Below are positions 1 through 45,873 of a DNA stretch of 64,000 nt, in pieces (the stretch's first letter is position 1; each line of letters begins with the position of its first letter). This DNA is from Mesostigma viride (Eukaryota; Streptophyta; Mesostigmatophyceae; Mesostigmatales; Mesostigmataceae), in NCBI GenBank assembly GCA_009746045.1, contig RPFO01001327.1:20001-84000 (forward strand), in the 5' to 3' direction. Made by a program: the position numbers and the translations under genes. The notes under the pieces were generated by a model. That model was not told where the DNA came from and did no database searches. It saw nothing but the letters and a program-made list of their open reading frames with translations.

Positions 1-595
1 TCAAAATCATTGTACAAGTCATTGTCAAGTTAGGCCAGTTCACCATGCTGGGGCCCAGCACATGCCCCCTTGGTCCAATCTTGTCCCCAACAGCAGCGAG
101 GGTGGGTGGGTGGGAGCTGCAAAAGGGCCTCCCTACGTTCACCACACTACTCTAAGTACGGTGTGAAAATTGAAAACAAAGCACATGTCTCAAGGCGCCG
201 CGCCCCCCTCAATCAAGGGCGGGCACGGTTGCCAGTAGGCACTAGTACCGGCGCACCGCCGGTCCCTTTCTCTCTCTAGTCCTAAGTAACAACAAGCACC
301 TTACATGGTGTAGGTGACGTACGGTAGAGCTACGCTACAGGCGGCAGATCGGCCCCCTTTGAGCCCGCCGCAACATAACTATAAAATGAGCAGATAGCTC
401 AGAAAATAGGTGCTGAAGCTAAGGTCCATTGGAGTGCCTTCCTACCAGAGAAACAAGTTTATTACAATAAGTGTGTGCAGGCTTTAACAGTTGAGCCTAG
501 CCACACCCTCAAAATCATTGTACAAGTCATTGTCAAGTTAGGCCAGTTCACCATGCTGGGGCCCAGCACATGCCCCCTTGGTCCAATCTTGTCCC
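1..595 (+). repeat. Direct repeat of about 87 bp (1-87 and 509-595)
   Basis: Bases 1-87 recur almost exactly at 509-595, and the left copy is cut by the window edge. The two copies diverge abruptly after the shared run ending in 'cttgtccc'. No long coding frame with recognisable protein similarity is present. The spacing of about 508 bp would suit repeated units of a larger dispersed or subtelomere-like family, but the family is not recognised. Confidence 0.85.
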
Positions 596-1946
596 ACATC
601 ACCATCTCTGGCCACCCAGGCCGTTTCCAGCCCTGGTGGTAGGAACGCAACCACTTGGAATGCTGGGCTCTTGTTGGCATGATGATGCCCCCCTTCCCGC
701 CCCCGTGTGGCCGCTACGGTCTCCCGGCGGACGCAGGGCGGAGCCACATGCGTTCCCCTTCTTAGAGGGGCGCATCCCAGTGCTGCCGCTTTAATTAGGA
801 CTTATGCCACCTGGGAACGTCTCCAGCTCACCCAACCACCATCACCAGCCCACCGGCAAGGCCGCTGGGATTTCCCGAGGGTAGAGCCACTGCCACTGGC
901 TCCATTACCCCCCATCGTGGTGATAATGATGGCTGCGGACCTCCTAGCGCCAAGGCTCACCATCGCCATGGTGTCACGAGCCTTGGCGCAGCCGCAGCCG
1001 AGTGGAGCTTTATTATGGTATATAATGCATTTTCTTAAAACAAAGCCGGACCGCACTGCCGGGTTCCACACGCACCCCCCCTCGTGGGGGGCGCGTGAAA
1101 ACGGCAAAGGCAAAGCGGAGCCCGCCGCCTTTGGGCGGGCGTAGCGGAGCCCCCCGCGTTTTCACGCGCCCCCCGCGAGGGGAAAATTTTTTTCCAGGCT
1201 TGCCAGGCGCTGTAGAATTTCTTAACCAGATTTTTTGTAAGTGCGCATGAATACCCACGGTTTTCCGCAGCTTCCCACCTCTCCCTTATCGCCAAGGGCA
1301 GAAGGGGCCTGCTCGCCGGAGCGCCGAGAGGGTACAGAGTGCCTGCCGACCTCCCCATGCCGACAGGACCCCCCCCGACCCACGGCAGCCGCTGCCATTG
1401 GTGCACCCTCCTCCGCCTCTGGTTTCTTTTGACCCCCATCTTTTGAAAAACGCCCTGCTTCCCCCGCGCACGCCGCTACAGGGATAAAAAATCCCCGGCG
1501 GACACTTTACCCGAGGGCAAATCTAGCGATTCCTTCAGGGCTAGTCACCTCGCACTGTCCTTTCGCAGGGCTCTCCGCCAAAAACCGCCTTCTCTAAAAA
1601 CCGCCTTCCCTCTTCATTGACTTTCGAAATTCAAGTCACTACGGGCTCCCAACTGGAGCCCGGCCGGCGCACCCCAGCGCCATGGGGGAACACCCTATAG
1701 GACCAGCACCTCAACCCTTCACCAATATTTCGAACAACAGCGGGTCACTTCTCCGTAACACGGGGAGGCTCGCAGCGTCGACTTACATTGGGCGCAGCAG
1801 CCATAGTGGCCGCAAAGCGCCCCCCCTAGCGGCCAGCCCACCTTTCCTCACGTTGGAAAGTTGCGAGCTGCAAAAGGCGCAGCGGCAGATCGGCCCCCTT
1901 TGAGCCCGCCGCAACATAACTATAAAATGAGCAGATAGCTCAGAAA
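341..1946 (+). repeat. Direct repeat of about 65 bp (341-405 and 1882-1946)
   Basis: A 65-bp segment beginning 'gcggcagatcggccccc' occurs at 341-405 and again at 1882-1946 with essentially no change. Both copies contain 'tagctcag', which resembles a tRNA A-box, but no B-box follows at a usual distance, so I do not call a tRNA or tRNA-derived SINE. The 1.5 kb between the copies has no recognised gene. They could be the ends of a deleted element. Confidence 0.75.
1078..1182. repeat. GC-rich near-perfect inverted repeat (hairpin)
   Basis: Arms of about 25 bp (1078-1102 and 1158-1182) are reverse complements with one mismatch. The loop of about 55 bp contains a second palindrome, cccgcc/ggcggg, around 1130. 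The nested structure resembles mobile palindromic elements of algal genomes. No gene is attached to it. Confidence 0.75.
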
Positions 1947-1952
1947 TTAGCG

Positions 1953-2464
<512 letters not shown>

Positions 2465-2688
2465 GATCTACTGCATGGGCCGTAATCAAGTATTCACCAG
2501 TATGCCTCAAGGCGACATTACTCAGGTCCAATGGCTTCCCTGGTCTAATAACGCGCCCTATTAGCCCTTCACCTGTCACCGCCACACGTGTGTGTGCCCA
2601 CCTTCATTAGGATTCGCTGATACTCATTTCCCCTCTCACCTCTTTGGTCCATAATTGGCTAATAAAATATACCCATTTCCCCGAAAAA
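2465..2688. other. Unique spacer between two GTAA arrays
   Basis: This is about 225 bp of non-repetitive sequence separating the two tetramer arrays, ending in a short A-run before the second array. No coding potential or RNA gene is recognised. Confidence 0.6.
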
Positions 2689-2689
2689 A

Positions 2690-4084
<1,395 letters not shown>

Positions 4085-4088
<4 letters not shown>

Positions 4089-4160
4089 TTGCGTGTCATG
4101 CGCATGGGCATGCCACGGAGTAATATGCTAATCTCATTATAAAAATAATTACACGAAAGT
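4085..4160 (-). mobile_element. Mini-retroelement body (same family as 48,794-48,881)
   Basis: About 75 bp match the 88-bp element at 48,794-48,881 ('acttgcgtgtcatgcgca', 'ggcatgccacggagta', 'tgctaatctcatta', 'aataattacac'). It lies on the minus strand, so its TTAC-repeat 3' tail points left into the 1.4-kb GTAA array. No target duplication is visible here because the left flank is repeat. Confidence 0.75.
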
Positions 4161-4192
4161 TACAAACTATTGTCTGTGCATCAGAATCAGAA

Positions 4193-4716
4193 TTGTTACT
4201 TGTACTTGCACAAGGTCCTCCTGCATGCCGGTGGTGCTCGCCATGGTCCGGTCCGTTTTCCCCCACGCGAACATCGGCCGGCCGGTCTGAGGATGCGGAC
4301 GTCGCGGCTTTCTACTCCCCCAACCACCGACCTGACGTGGTTCTGGACTTTGAGGGGGGCGGCCGGCACTTGCTTATTGGCGTTTCTGTGGCTCGCCCCT
4401 TGGCTAGCTCTTAATAATTAGCCATGTGGTTGGTGCATCCCAGGCGCCCGCCCGGGCTATAGGCGGCGGACCGGGCTTCGAGCGGGCCAAGCTCACGGCC
4501 TATGGCGACATTGGGCACCACCGCGTGGTGCACTTTGTCTTGGAGGAGCTCGGGGCCATACCCGGCCTGCAAATGGTTTTCACCTTTGCGGAGTGTCTGA
4601 TCAGAATACCCGGCCTGACCGCCAGCTTCTTTAAGGACGGCTGCTGGCTCTGGGAGGACCGCCTGCATGGACCGGACTGGAGGGCCAGCGGGCCCAATTG
4701 GTCCGCGCGGACCTGA
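4193..4716 (+). pseudogene. Retroelement C-terminal fragment (PD-(D/E)XK-like), degenerate
   Basis: Two adjacent frames are needed. The first (4193-4411) ends 'RPDVVLDFEGGGRHLLIGVS', the second (4426-4716) includes 'FERAKLTAYGDIGHHRVVHF'. From memory this matches the pattern of the C-terminal nuclease-like segment in some reverse-transcriptase ORFs (R-P-D-x-V-L, then D-V-x-V-x-x-P-L, later A/E-x-x-K-x-x-x-Y, then an E-x-x-G block). A frame change and stop between the parts make it a relic. A similarity search against RT C-termini would decide. Confidence 0.35.
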
Positions 4717-4839
4717 ACGTCGCACCGGCGCCAACGTGCCTTTCGATAGCGCTTACCCGGGCTATGGCTGATGATGACCGGTAGGCGGTAGCTATGGCTT
4801 ACCCGGCGGGCTATCAGGCTGCATGGTACCATCGTGCTC

Positions 4840-4960
4840 TACGAGCCACGAGCCACGACTCACGAGGTATAGCCATGGCTGTCGGCGGAGCTCATAACTT
4901 TCACGTTTGGGCACCAAAATCGGCTGTGAATATATCACAATGGCTTCGTCTGAATTTGAC
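4840..4960 (+). repeat. Dispersed repeat, possible LINE 5' region (copy 1)
   Basis: The block 'gccatggctg-cggcggagctcataac-tttcacgtttg-gcacc' recurs at 5,288-5,375 (plus) and on the opposite strand at 46,737-46,822. The copy at 5,288 lies just upstream of an L1-type ORF1 start, so this may be a shared 5' untranslated region. This copy is followed by a short ATG frame (MASSEFDIPPPVSL, then a stop). Confidence 0.55.
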
Positions 4961-5009
4961 ATCCCGCCCCCCGTATCTCTCTGAGAGTTTGGGAATTGAG
5001 AACCAGAAG

Positions 5010-5230
5010 CCAGTTTTACCCCGACTCAATAAACGTGGATAAGATAACAGCAGGCTCGAGCTACCATTAATTAATTAATTAATTAATTAGGAACATAACT
5101 CCATCGAGCTACCATGGTCTGGATTCTTCCAGATTTCTGGCATGCGCTGGTTGTCTTTTTGATACTGTAACAACGTAGAAAGAAGACTAGTCCAGGTATA
5201 ATTGTACGTGTAGCTGTCTAAACAGGGATA
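5010..5230 (-). repeat. Dispersed repeat (also 14,800-14,990 and 53,930-54,150)
   Basis: The minus strand reads 'agacaaccagcgca-gccagaaatc...ccatggtagctcgagcctgc'. The same run is present on the plus strand at 53,950-54,040 and, more diverged, at 14,810-14,900 within an intron of the giant gene. The two plus copies continue to a shared 'acctagacgg' block. The family is not recognised. Confidence 0.65.
5068..5103 (-). mobile_element. 36-bp ultra-truncated SINE/LINE insertion with 12-bp TSD
   Basis: The 36 bp are a TTAA-type repeat tail plus about 14 bp matching the very 3' end of the SINE at 48,063-48,330 ('ggagttatgtt'). They are flanked by a perfect 12-bp direct repeat, tcgagctaccat, at 5056-5067 and 5104-5115. 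The insertion interrupts the dispersed repeat at 5,010-5,230, which is continuous once the insertion is subtracted. Confidence 0.8.
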
Positions 5231-5287
5231 TTCCACACTATATATACCAAAGAGACAACCAGCCACACTATATATACATTTACTCCC

Positions 5288-5434
5288 AACGAGCCACGAG
5301 CTAGGTAGCCATGGCTGACGGCGGAGCTCATAACTTTCACGTTTGAGCACCGAATTCAGCCGTGAATATCACTATCGCTTCGTCTTTCTAAGACGCACAT
5401 GCTGATATAATTTTCCGAATCTGAAACGCAATAT
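5288..5434 (+). repeat. Dispersed repeat / putative LINE 5' UTR (copy 2)
   Basis: This is homologous to 4,840-4,960 and, inverted, to 46,737-46,822. It ends at the ATG of the ORF1 relic at 5435. The position directly before ORF1 suggests a 5' untranslated leader of the L1-like family. No promoter motif can be assigned by eye. Confidence 0.5.
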
Positions 5435-7031
5435 ATGACGAGCAAACGTCCTTTGACGCAACGCAGTTTGGCGGATGCGCTCGGCCATGAACATTCTGCC
5501 GCCCAGGCTGGAGCTTCGCCATCAGGTCCGGCAGGCAGCGGTGACACTAGTCGTGCACTGGTGGTCGCCCAGCAACCTCCCGGGCTTAACGCCTCGCCAT
5601 CGGCATCGCCTGACCCGAAACGCACCCGCTCAGCCGACAAAACAGGATTAATTAATTAATTAATTAATTAATTAAACTCGTGCTCCCGTTGGGGAGTCAC
5701 GGAGCACCGAAGTGCTTTTAATCCCTGTGTGTGCACTACAGGAGAAAGGGCAGAGACCCCCAGTCTCCTTCATGCCAAAGGCATGCCACAGCTGCAATCG
5801 GGCGCGGCTAGCTAAAAGGACAGGCTAACGATCCGGCAAACTGTGGGTGCAATAAGACCCATGTGAGCATATCATAGCAAGGAGCGCGACAAAACAGGAT
5901 GGTCCCGCCCCTCTGAACCGCGCTTTCGGCCCCAACCTTTCCAGGTCGGCGATGATCACGACTGGACCAACATGTCTCCGGACGATGCTATGCACTGCAT
6001 CTTCTACGGGGACTACGCCTCGCTTTACGACCTGTGCCTCCATCTCTACGACCAAGGTCGCCTCCTCGCCAGCAACGGCAGCCGCTGGCAAGCCCACGGT
6101 GCCCTGCTTGGCTGCCCCCGCCCCCAGCTCCAGCACGCCATCCTCAACTCCCTTCTCCAGCGCTCTGACGGCGAGATCTGGGCTCCATCCATCTCCGCCT
6201 CCACCCTCCGTTCCATCCTCACGGAAGCCTTTCAGCAGCATGTGACCCCCCTTGCTGCTGACGTCGCAGCAATGGGTCGGGCCCGCTGGCTGCTGATCTT
6301 CCTCACCTCGCCGCCACCTCCACTGCCATTTCCGCCTCCACTGCCGACATCAAAGCCAAGCTCCTCGACCTCGACCAACGCCTTCAAGCCACCGCCACCA
6401 CCCTTGAGAGCTTGCATGACACCGCCGGTCTCACCGCGGCCAGCCGGCGGTGAAGGACATCGCCGCCCAGCCGGCGCCTGCTGGCCCGGCCGGCGATGCT
6501 CCCTCCACCTGGGCGGACTTGCTTAAGCAGCACACCACCTCCACCACCTCCACCATCTCGGCACAACTCAAGCAACAAGCCCTCGACCTTCGCGAGGAAG
6601 CCGACATCGCCCGGCGCAGCCACAATGTCATCCTCAAGCACTTCGACCAGCCGGCAGGTGAGACCTCCACGAGCCTTCTTGAGGCATTTAAGCGCGACAT
6701 TTTTGCCCCCATGCTACTCACTGGTGAGCTGGACATGTCGGCTGTCTGCCTCCCCCGCGCGCGGGGGAAGGCTGGCCCAGCACCCGTGCTCCTCACCTTT
6801 AAGTACATGGCGGACAAGCTGTCGTTCCTCAAATGCCGCAAGAAGCTCTCGGAGACTCGCTTCACGCTGGACGACGACTTGACCCTGGCCCAGCAACAGC
6901 GGCGACGCGAGCTATGGCCGACCTACCTCCAGCTCCGGCAGAGCGCACGGGGGAAGCCGGTATACTGGAGGGGGGCGGTCATCCACGTTGACCACAAGCC
7001 CTGGCAGCCCCCTCCTGCCACCTCAGACTAG
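5435..7031 (+). pseudogene. L1-type LINE ORF1 protein relic (RNA-binding, coiled coil)
   Basis: ORF1 proteins of L1-clade retrotransposons are nucleic-acid-binding chaperones. The frame opens at ATG 5435 with a disordered S/P-rich segment ending PDPKRTRSADKTG. A SINE then intervenes (5649-5886), and the same frame resumes at 5901 exactly in register ('WSRPSEPRFRP...'). Two further single-base frame changes, near 6290 and 6445, are needed to pass through a coiled-coil-like stretch (DIKAKLLDLDQRLQATATTL) into the C-terminal part. That part ends with 'PAPVLLTFKYMADKLSFLKC...LTLAQQQRRRELWPTYLQLR', the typical RRM/C-terminal-domain signature of L1 ORF1p. The stop is TAG at 7029-7031. About 450 codons in all. 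No ORF2 follows. Assignment rests on motif memory, not on a search. Confidence 0.75.
5649..5886 (-). mobile_element. SINE insertion inside LINE ORF1, 14-bp TSD
   Basis: This is a 238-bp insertion with its TTAA-repeat tail on the left, so it lies on the minus strand. It is flanked by a perfect 14-bp target-site duplication, cgacaaaacaggat, at 5635-5648 and 5887-5900. Next to the tail is a stem-loop ctccc-caac-gggag, as in other 3' ends in the window. Removing it restores the ORF1 reading frame, which proves it arrived after ORF1. Confidence 0.85.
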
Positions 7032-7209
7032 GAATATATATTATAATAATATAATTACTTACAGCAGAGTGAAATCACTCAAACCAAAGCAAACGCCCAG
7101 CTATAAACCTCTATACAGAGCCATGTCAACGTGGAATATATATACCAGTAGTGTAGATTAGTAAGGCTTAGCCTAGCATGTGGCCCACGCGCATGTGCGC
7201 CCATAATGG

Positions 7210-7310
7210 CCCCCATGGATGATGCCTTCAACATTTAGCCACGTACGCTATGTCTATAATGGGACCCCCATGGATGTTGCATTAAGAATTTAGCCATGCT
7301 CTGCCTATGC
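7210..7310 (+). repeat. About 55-bp tandem duplication upstream of SINE copy
   Basis: Two neighbouring blocks of the form 'ataatgg-ccccatggatg...catttagcca' lie at about 7203-7242 and 7256-7296. They may be part of a longer version of the SINE that follows. No coding content is recognised. Confidence 0.55.
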
Positions 7311-7577
7311 AGAGAGATGCTCTCTGTTGAGAAGCCATGCCCTCGCCCTTGTATAGCCATGATGATCTTCCCCCACATGGCATGCTCCCCCTTAGCTGGG
7401 CATAGCGTGATAGACCGTGAGGGTGCGGGTGCCCTGGTGCACCTAGAGCAAGGGTAGCTTACATTCCCACCCTTGCATGAAGTAGCCTAGGATGTATTAA
7501 AAGCCATATGCCCCTTCTCAGGGATATGTGCTACATTGACTCCCAACGGAGTGATGATCCTAATTAATTAATTAATT
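7311..7577 (+). mobile_element. SINE copy with (TAAT)n tail (same family as 48,063-48,330)
   Basis: It aligns over its length with the insertion at 48,063-48,330: head 'agagaga-gctctctgt-gagaagcc', middle 'gcacctagagcaag-g', then 'tgtattaaaagccatatgcc', 'gatatgtgctacat', stem-loop actcc-caac-ggagt and a TAAT-repeat tail. There is no internal pol III box I can identify with confidence and no clear target duplication. Confidence 0.75.
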
Positions 7578-8986
7578 AATTCCACACTGATCGATGCATA
7601 AGAAAACTAGTTTGCATTGCTGTAAGCGAACTGATGACTACATTATTGAATTATGGCCATCGATGCATGGATCTATGTGTTATTAAAATGCATGGGAAAC
7701 TGGAATAGTAAGCTTCTGTGATGGACAACGGAACTTGGACTTTGCACACAAAAATATGCAAAAGATCATTGACCACAATAATAACAGAAATCCAGGTAAG
7801 GGGGGGTGGCTTAGCTTCAGCCTCAAATCAACAACATACTCGTTTCCCCCACCCCCCAAAAAACATTATAATGGCATTACAACATGCACAGCCAGATGCG
7901 CCTGGCTTGCCTTTTCACGAGCTTGTGCGCTAGGCTCAGCAATGTGAAGTCTGTATCATGGACGTAAAGTACAAGGCATTCACATATGGATATCCCTCAA
8001 AACCTAAACCAAACAACCGGCATGAGTCGGCATGCCTTGAACAATGAACCATTGTGTGCGGAAAGATCTATTGTGACCCCCGCTGCTGCCTTGAAAGCTG
8101 GTGACGTGAAGTCAACAAACATGCACTGCTGCCTCCCTGTTGGGATCCACGTCTCGTGCTTCCACTTGAATATAATTTCTCCCGCATCTTGGGAGACAGA
8201 GCGGCCTTGCATCCAAACGCATACCGCCACCCCTCATGCACCACGCATACGTGACCCTGCGTGCCTGCTGACCACATGAGCAATCTCACTAAATTGCAAA
8301 ATATGGCCTCCAGACCATCATCTCCCCCCCAAAAGCAACTCTGGGATACATCCCGAAATACTGATTCCCCAGGGGGGGGGGGGGGGTACTCCTGGCCTTG
8401 CAGGCAACCCATACCAAATCGCATGGGCATCGAAGACATCCAAGAGGATGTCCATGCAGAGGCCAAGGGGGCACACGAGGGGCGCTCCTGGCAGCTCCCA
8501 ATCAAGCCCCCACAGGCAACTCCGCTTGATTGCCCAAGGCAACTCAGCTTGATGGCCCAGTCACCTGCGGTGCATAGCCAGATCCGGCACACCTTAAGCT
8601 GCATCGCGAGGGGGTCGCCTTGCGATGCCGTAGTTTGCTTGCCACACGGCACATAAGCGCTGTACACCAGGACATCCCGACCAAAGGTGCCAGCGACGCC
8701 CGCCGACTGCCAGCTCGATCGCCTCTCAAGTGCAGCTCAAATGTGAAGGCATGGGTGTCGCATGGCATTGTACCAGTGACCCTACGGCAGACACTGGTTG
8801 GGCATTCGGCAGCCTTGCACCTTGCACCAGCCAGCAGGTGCGCCCTTTGCCCCCTTCCCCTTCCCCCCCCCCCCCCCCGCAAAAAATTGATGCCGCCCAA
8901 GAGGCAGTCTTTTGAGGTCGAGGCGGACCCCAAACTGGATGGCATGCACCAAGCAAAGCCTTCTTAAGGAGTGCGGCCACCCTACC
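7578..8986. other. Intergenic, no recognised gene
   Basis: This is about 1.4 kb downstream of the transporter gene, including a G-run near 8372-8386 and a C-run near 8866-8878. Several frames of 70-200 codons are open on both strands but show no domain signature. They overlap one another and are rich in low-complexity translation. The transporter 3' untranslated region should lie here. No polyadenylation signal was assigned. Confidence 0.5.
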
Positions 8987-10087
8987 CTAGCTCCCTGTCA
9001 GGGTCTTGTCCGACACGGTCATCCTGACCACCGCAACGTCTTTCCCGTTGGAACCCAGAAGCGGGAGTAGCTCTGCACCAGGCCGCTCCTCGTCCATCTC
9101 ATGCTCTTTTGCCCCCTTGCCCGCCAGGGTGATCACTCTGTCCTGTCCGCTTGCCTCGGGCGCGGCCGTGGTGAGCTGCGCGACGAGACCGTATCCGGTG
9201 ACGCCGAGCACCGTGATGGTGCACCCGAGCACGTTGAGTGCGGCCATCGGGTTGCGGAAGAGCATCCAGGAGACGAGGATGGTGACGGCGGTCTTGAGGT
9301 TCCCGAGCACGTTGGCGGTGAGCGCGGACGTGGAGCGCACGACGGTGAACGTGCACAGGTTGAAGGCGAACGCGACCACCGCGCCAGAGATTGCCAACCC
9401 TGCCGCCTGGGCGCGAGGGTTGGCCGGGTCGGAGAAGTAGGCGTGCAGCGTGGAGAACTCGAAGAAGAGTCCAAAGGGGAGGATGACGGTGGCCGAGAGC
9501 GGGGTCATGTAGTACATGAGCGAGAAGGAGGACAGCTTCTGGCCCTCCTTCATGAGCACCTCCTGGAGGATGATCTTAGCGGATGTCATGAAGCAGTCGA
9601 TCGCGGCGGCCAGGAAGCCGGTCATCACAAAGGTGAGCTCGGTGAGGGTCGTCAGGACGACACCGACGACGATCGGGAGCAGGGCGAGGTAGAGTGGGGT
9701 CGGGAACACGCGGCGGAAGACGAGCCACTGGAGGAGGACGGTGGAGACGGGGACAAAGCCCTTGATCGTCTGCATGAAGGAGACGGGGACGTAACGGAGG
9801 GAGGTGTTGCCGAGGACGAGACTGGCGGAGAAGACGAGGACTAGAGGCAGGAGCCGGCGGAGGAAGAGGCTTCGCCGGAGGCGGACTTTGGGGACGACTT
9901 GCACCCAGTCGACGAGGAGGACGCAGCCCATGCTGCCCAGCGCCAGGTGGACGGTGACGAGCAGCATCGGGCAGGGCAACCGGAGGACCTTGAACATGTA
10001 CTTGTTGGCGATGACGGTGCCGACATTGGTGGTCCACCAGAGGGCGATGAGGAGGCACTTGTGGAGCAAGCTGCCGATAGCCGGCAT
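8987..10087 (-). CDS. Triose-phosphate/nucleotide-sugar transporter-family protein (TPT/DMT)
   Basis: This is an intronless frame of 366 residues starting at ATG 10085-10087 (MPAIGSLLHK) and ending at TAG 8987-8989. The frame stays open upstream to a TTG codon at 10163, but ATG is the sensible start. The protein shows about ten hydrophobic segments. It has the hallmarks of the triose-phosphate transporter branch of the drug/metabolite transporter superfamily: an early WWTTNVGTVIANKYMF segment, ASLVLGNTSLRYVPVSFMQTIKG in the middle, and a late TANVLGNLKTAVTILVSW block. Members exchange sugar phosphates, phosphoenolpyruvate or nucleotide sugars across plastid, Golgi or ER membranes. The substrate cannot be read from the sequence. 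There is no obvious long transit peptide, so a Golgi/ER KT/KVAG-type exchanger is as likely as a plastid one. The C-terminal tail of about 55 residues is hydrophilic. The gene is transcribed away from the giant receptor gene. Confidence 0.88.
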   Translation of the reverse strand: MPAIGSLLHKCLLIALWWTTNVGTVIANKYMFKVLRLPCPMLLVTVHLALGSMGCVLLVDWVQVVPKVRLRRSLFLRRLLPLVLVFSASLVLGNTSLRYVPVSFMQTIKGFVPVSTVLLQWLVFRRVFPTPLYLALLPIVVGVVLTTLTELTFVMTGFLAAAIDCFMTSAKIILQEVLMKEGQKLSSFSLMYYMTPLSATVILPFGLFFEFSTLHAYFSDPANPRAQAAGLAISGAVVAFAFNLCTFTVVRSTSALTANVLGNLKTAVTILVSWMLFRNPMAALNVLGCTITVLGVTGYGLVAQLTTAAPEASGQDRVITLAGKGAKEHEMDEERPGAELLPLLGSNGKDVAVVRMTVSDKTLTGS

Positions 10088-11610
10088 CGTTTTGCTGGCA
10101 AATGCGTCACGTGTGCGCGCCGCGACCGGGCGTTTGCAAGCGCATCCTCGTGATGAAAAATGCAAGCCAGGTCAGCAGGACTCATCCTTTTTCAGAATGG
10201 TTGCCGGCTCTGTAAGTCGGCGCATCACGAGCATTGCTGCGCGCTGTAAACCTTTGGTTTCACGATGGACCCTGTATACTAGACTAAACGAAAGGCAAGC
10301 CACAAGTGCGGTAGCCAAAGGCGAGTCGTAGTACGTAGCCAGCGAGGAAATTTACACGTGATCCATTGGAGTAGAAAAGGGTGAAGACGTGTCGCGCCGG
10401 TCAGGTGCACATACAGGCTGATGCTCTCCGATACGCACTGCACATTGACGCTGAGCTTCCAATGGTGGTATCATGCTGTGCACGTGGCAGCAGGCTGCAC
10501 GATCGAAACGCCGTGGTAGCAAAACGGAATGTAATGCGTATCGTTCAATTTATAACACGCAGTAGTGATCAATTTTCAAATCGAGAGCATCGCTGCCCAA
10601 GAGCCAATGTGCAAAATCTACTCAACTTTGCAAAATCGGCGTACATATTACGGGGCCGCCCATGTGCGGCGTGGGACACAGCAACAACAACAACAACGGG
10701 GCCGCCCGATGTTCTTAAATGTTGAATAAATGTTGAAACCATTTTTAACAACGTACATACTAACGCATGCTAACGGATTCTCCACTTCTGCCCCCATTCT
10801 CTCGGAAGAGTACTTCGGGACTTCGGGACTTCGGGAGTTCGGGTTGCGAGTTGCGAGTTGCGACTCGCGAGAAACACAAAGTATGTATGCAAATCGACCA
10901 TGCAGGAATCGACCCTGAAATCCTGAACAGCCCAGAGCCCAGAGGACAAAGGCAAAAAGCTCAGGGCTGCCGCCTGGGGTAGGTGGGGTGGACTCTTTTC
11001 TGGCTGCTGCAACCGGGCAAACTGGAGGGACTCTATACTGTAGCTTGGGATTTGCACGATCTTCCTACTGTACGTCGTGCAGGGTCGTGCACAGTATCTG
11101 GGCAAGTTAATGACGTAAGCTAGCGCGATATTTTCTTCTCCCCACGTGTCCTCGATAAACCGCGGCCCACGTCCGCTAGAATTGTTGTTGACTGCATCTG
11201 ACAGAATTTCTGAGAGAAATGTCAGGAATCACTGAGAATAGGTATATTACGGTTCAGTCTTGTTACTACCAGTCGTCAGTTTATATCACATACAATTCGG
11301 GCCCCTCGTGTCAGTCGTGTGCTGCATTTTGGAAAAAGCTGGAAAAAATGAGAAAAGGCCGCGGGTGCCGTCTGTCGTGTGCAGGCGGGACACAGGAAAA
11401 CTGGAGATGCCAGCTGACGCCATTATTAGAACGCATAACAGGAATGCGACAATGTGGAGGACTGGAGGTATGGATAAAATGTCACACGGATGAACAAGAT
11501 TACCGTCCGAGCCAGGTTCGATCACAAAAATATGCGTGAAAAAGATAGGTATGGCTTCTGTCACGATAAAATTAGATAATTTTGCTGGGATGTGTAGGGG
11601 TTGTTAAACA
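10088..11610. promoter_or_regulatory. Divergent intergenic region between transporter and giant receptor gene
   Basis: This 1.5 kb separates two divergently oriented genes and must contain both promoters. A short tandem repeat (cttcgggactt units, then gcgagtt units) lies at about 10,808-10,872, and a CAA/AAC run at about 10,681-10,697. I cannot identify a TATA box or other factor site with confidence. No coding frame shows a recognisable domain. Confidence 0.5.

Positions 11611-45873
<34,263 letters not shown>

Noticed and set aside
8068-8667. Minus-strand 199-codon frame downstream of the transporter
   Set aside because: No recognisable domain; it crosses a homopolymer G/C run and overlaps equally long frames on the other strand.
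9101-9844. Plus-strand 247-codon frame opposite the transporter gene
   Set aside because: It is Glu/Gly/Arg/Asp-rich shadow of a GC-rich membrane-protein gene. The minus strand has the recognised family signatures.
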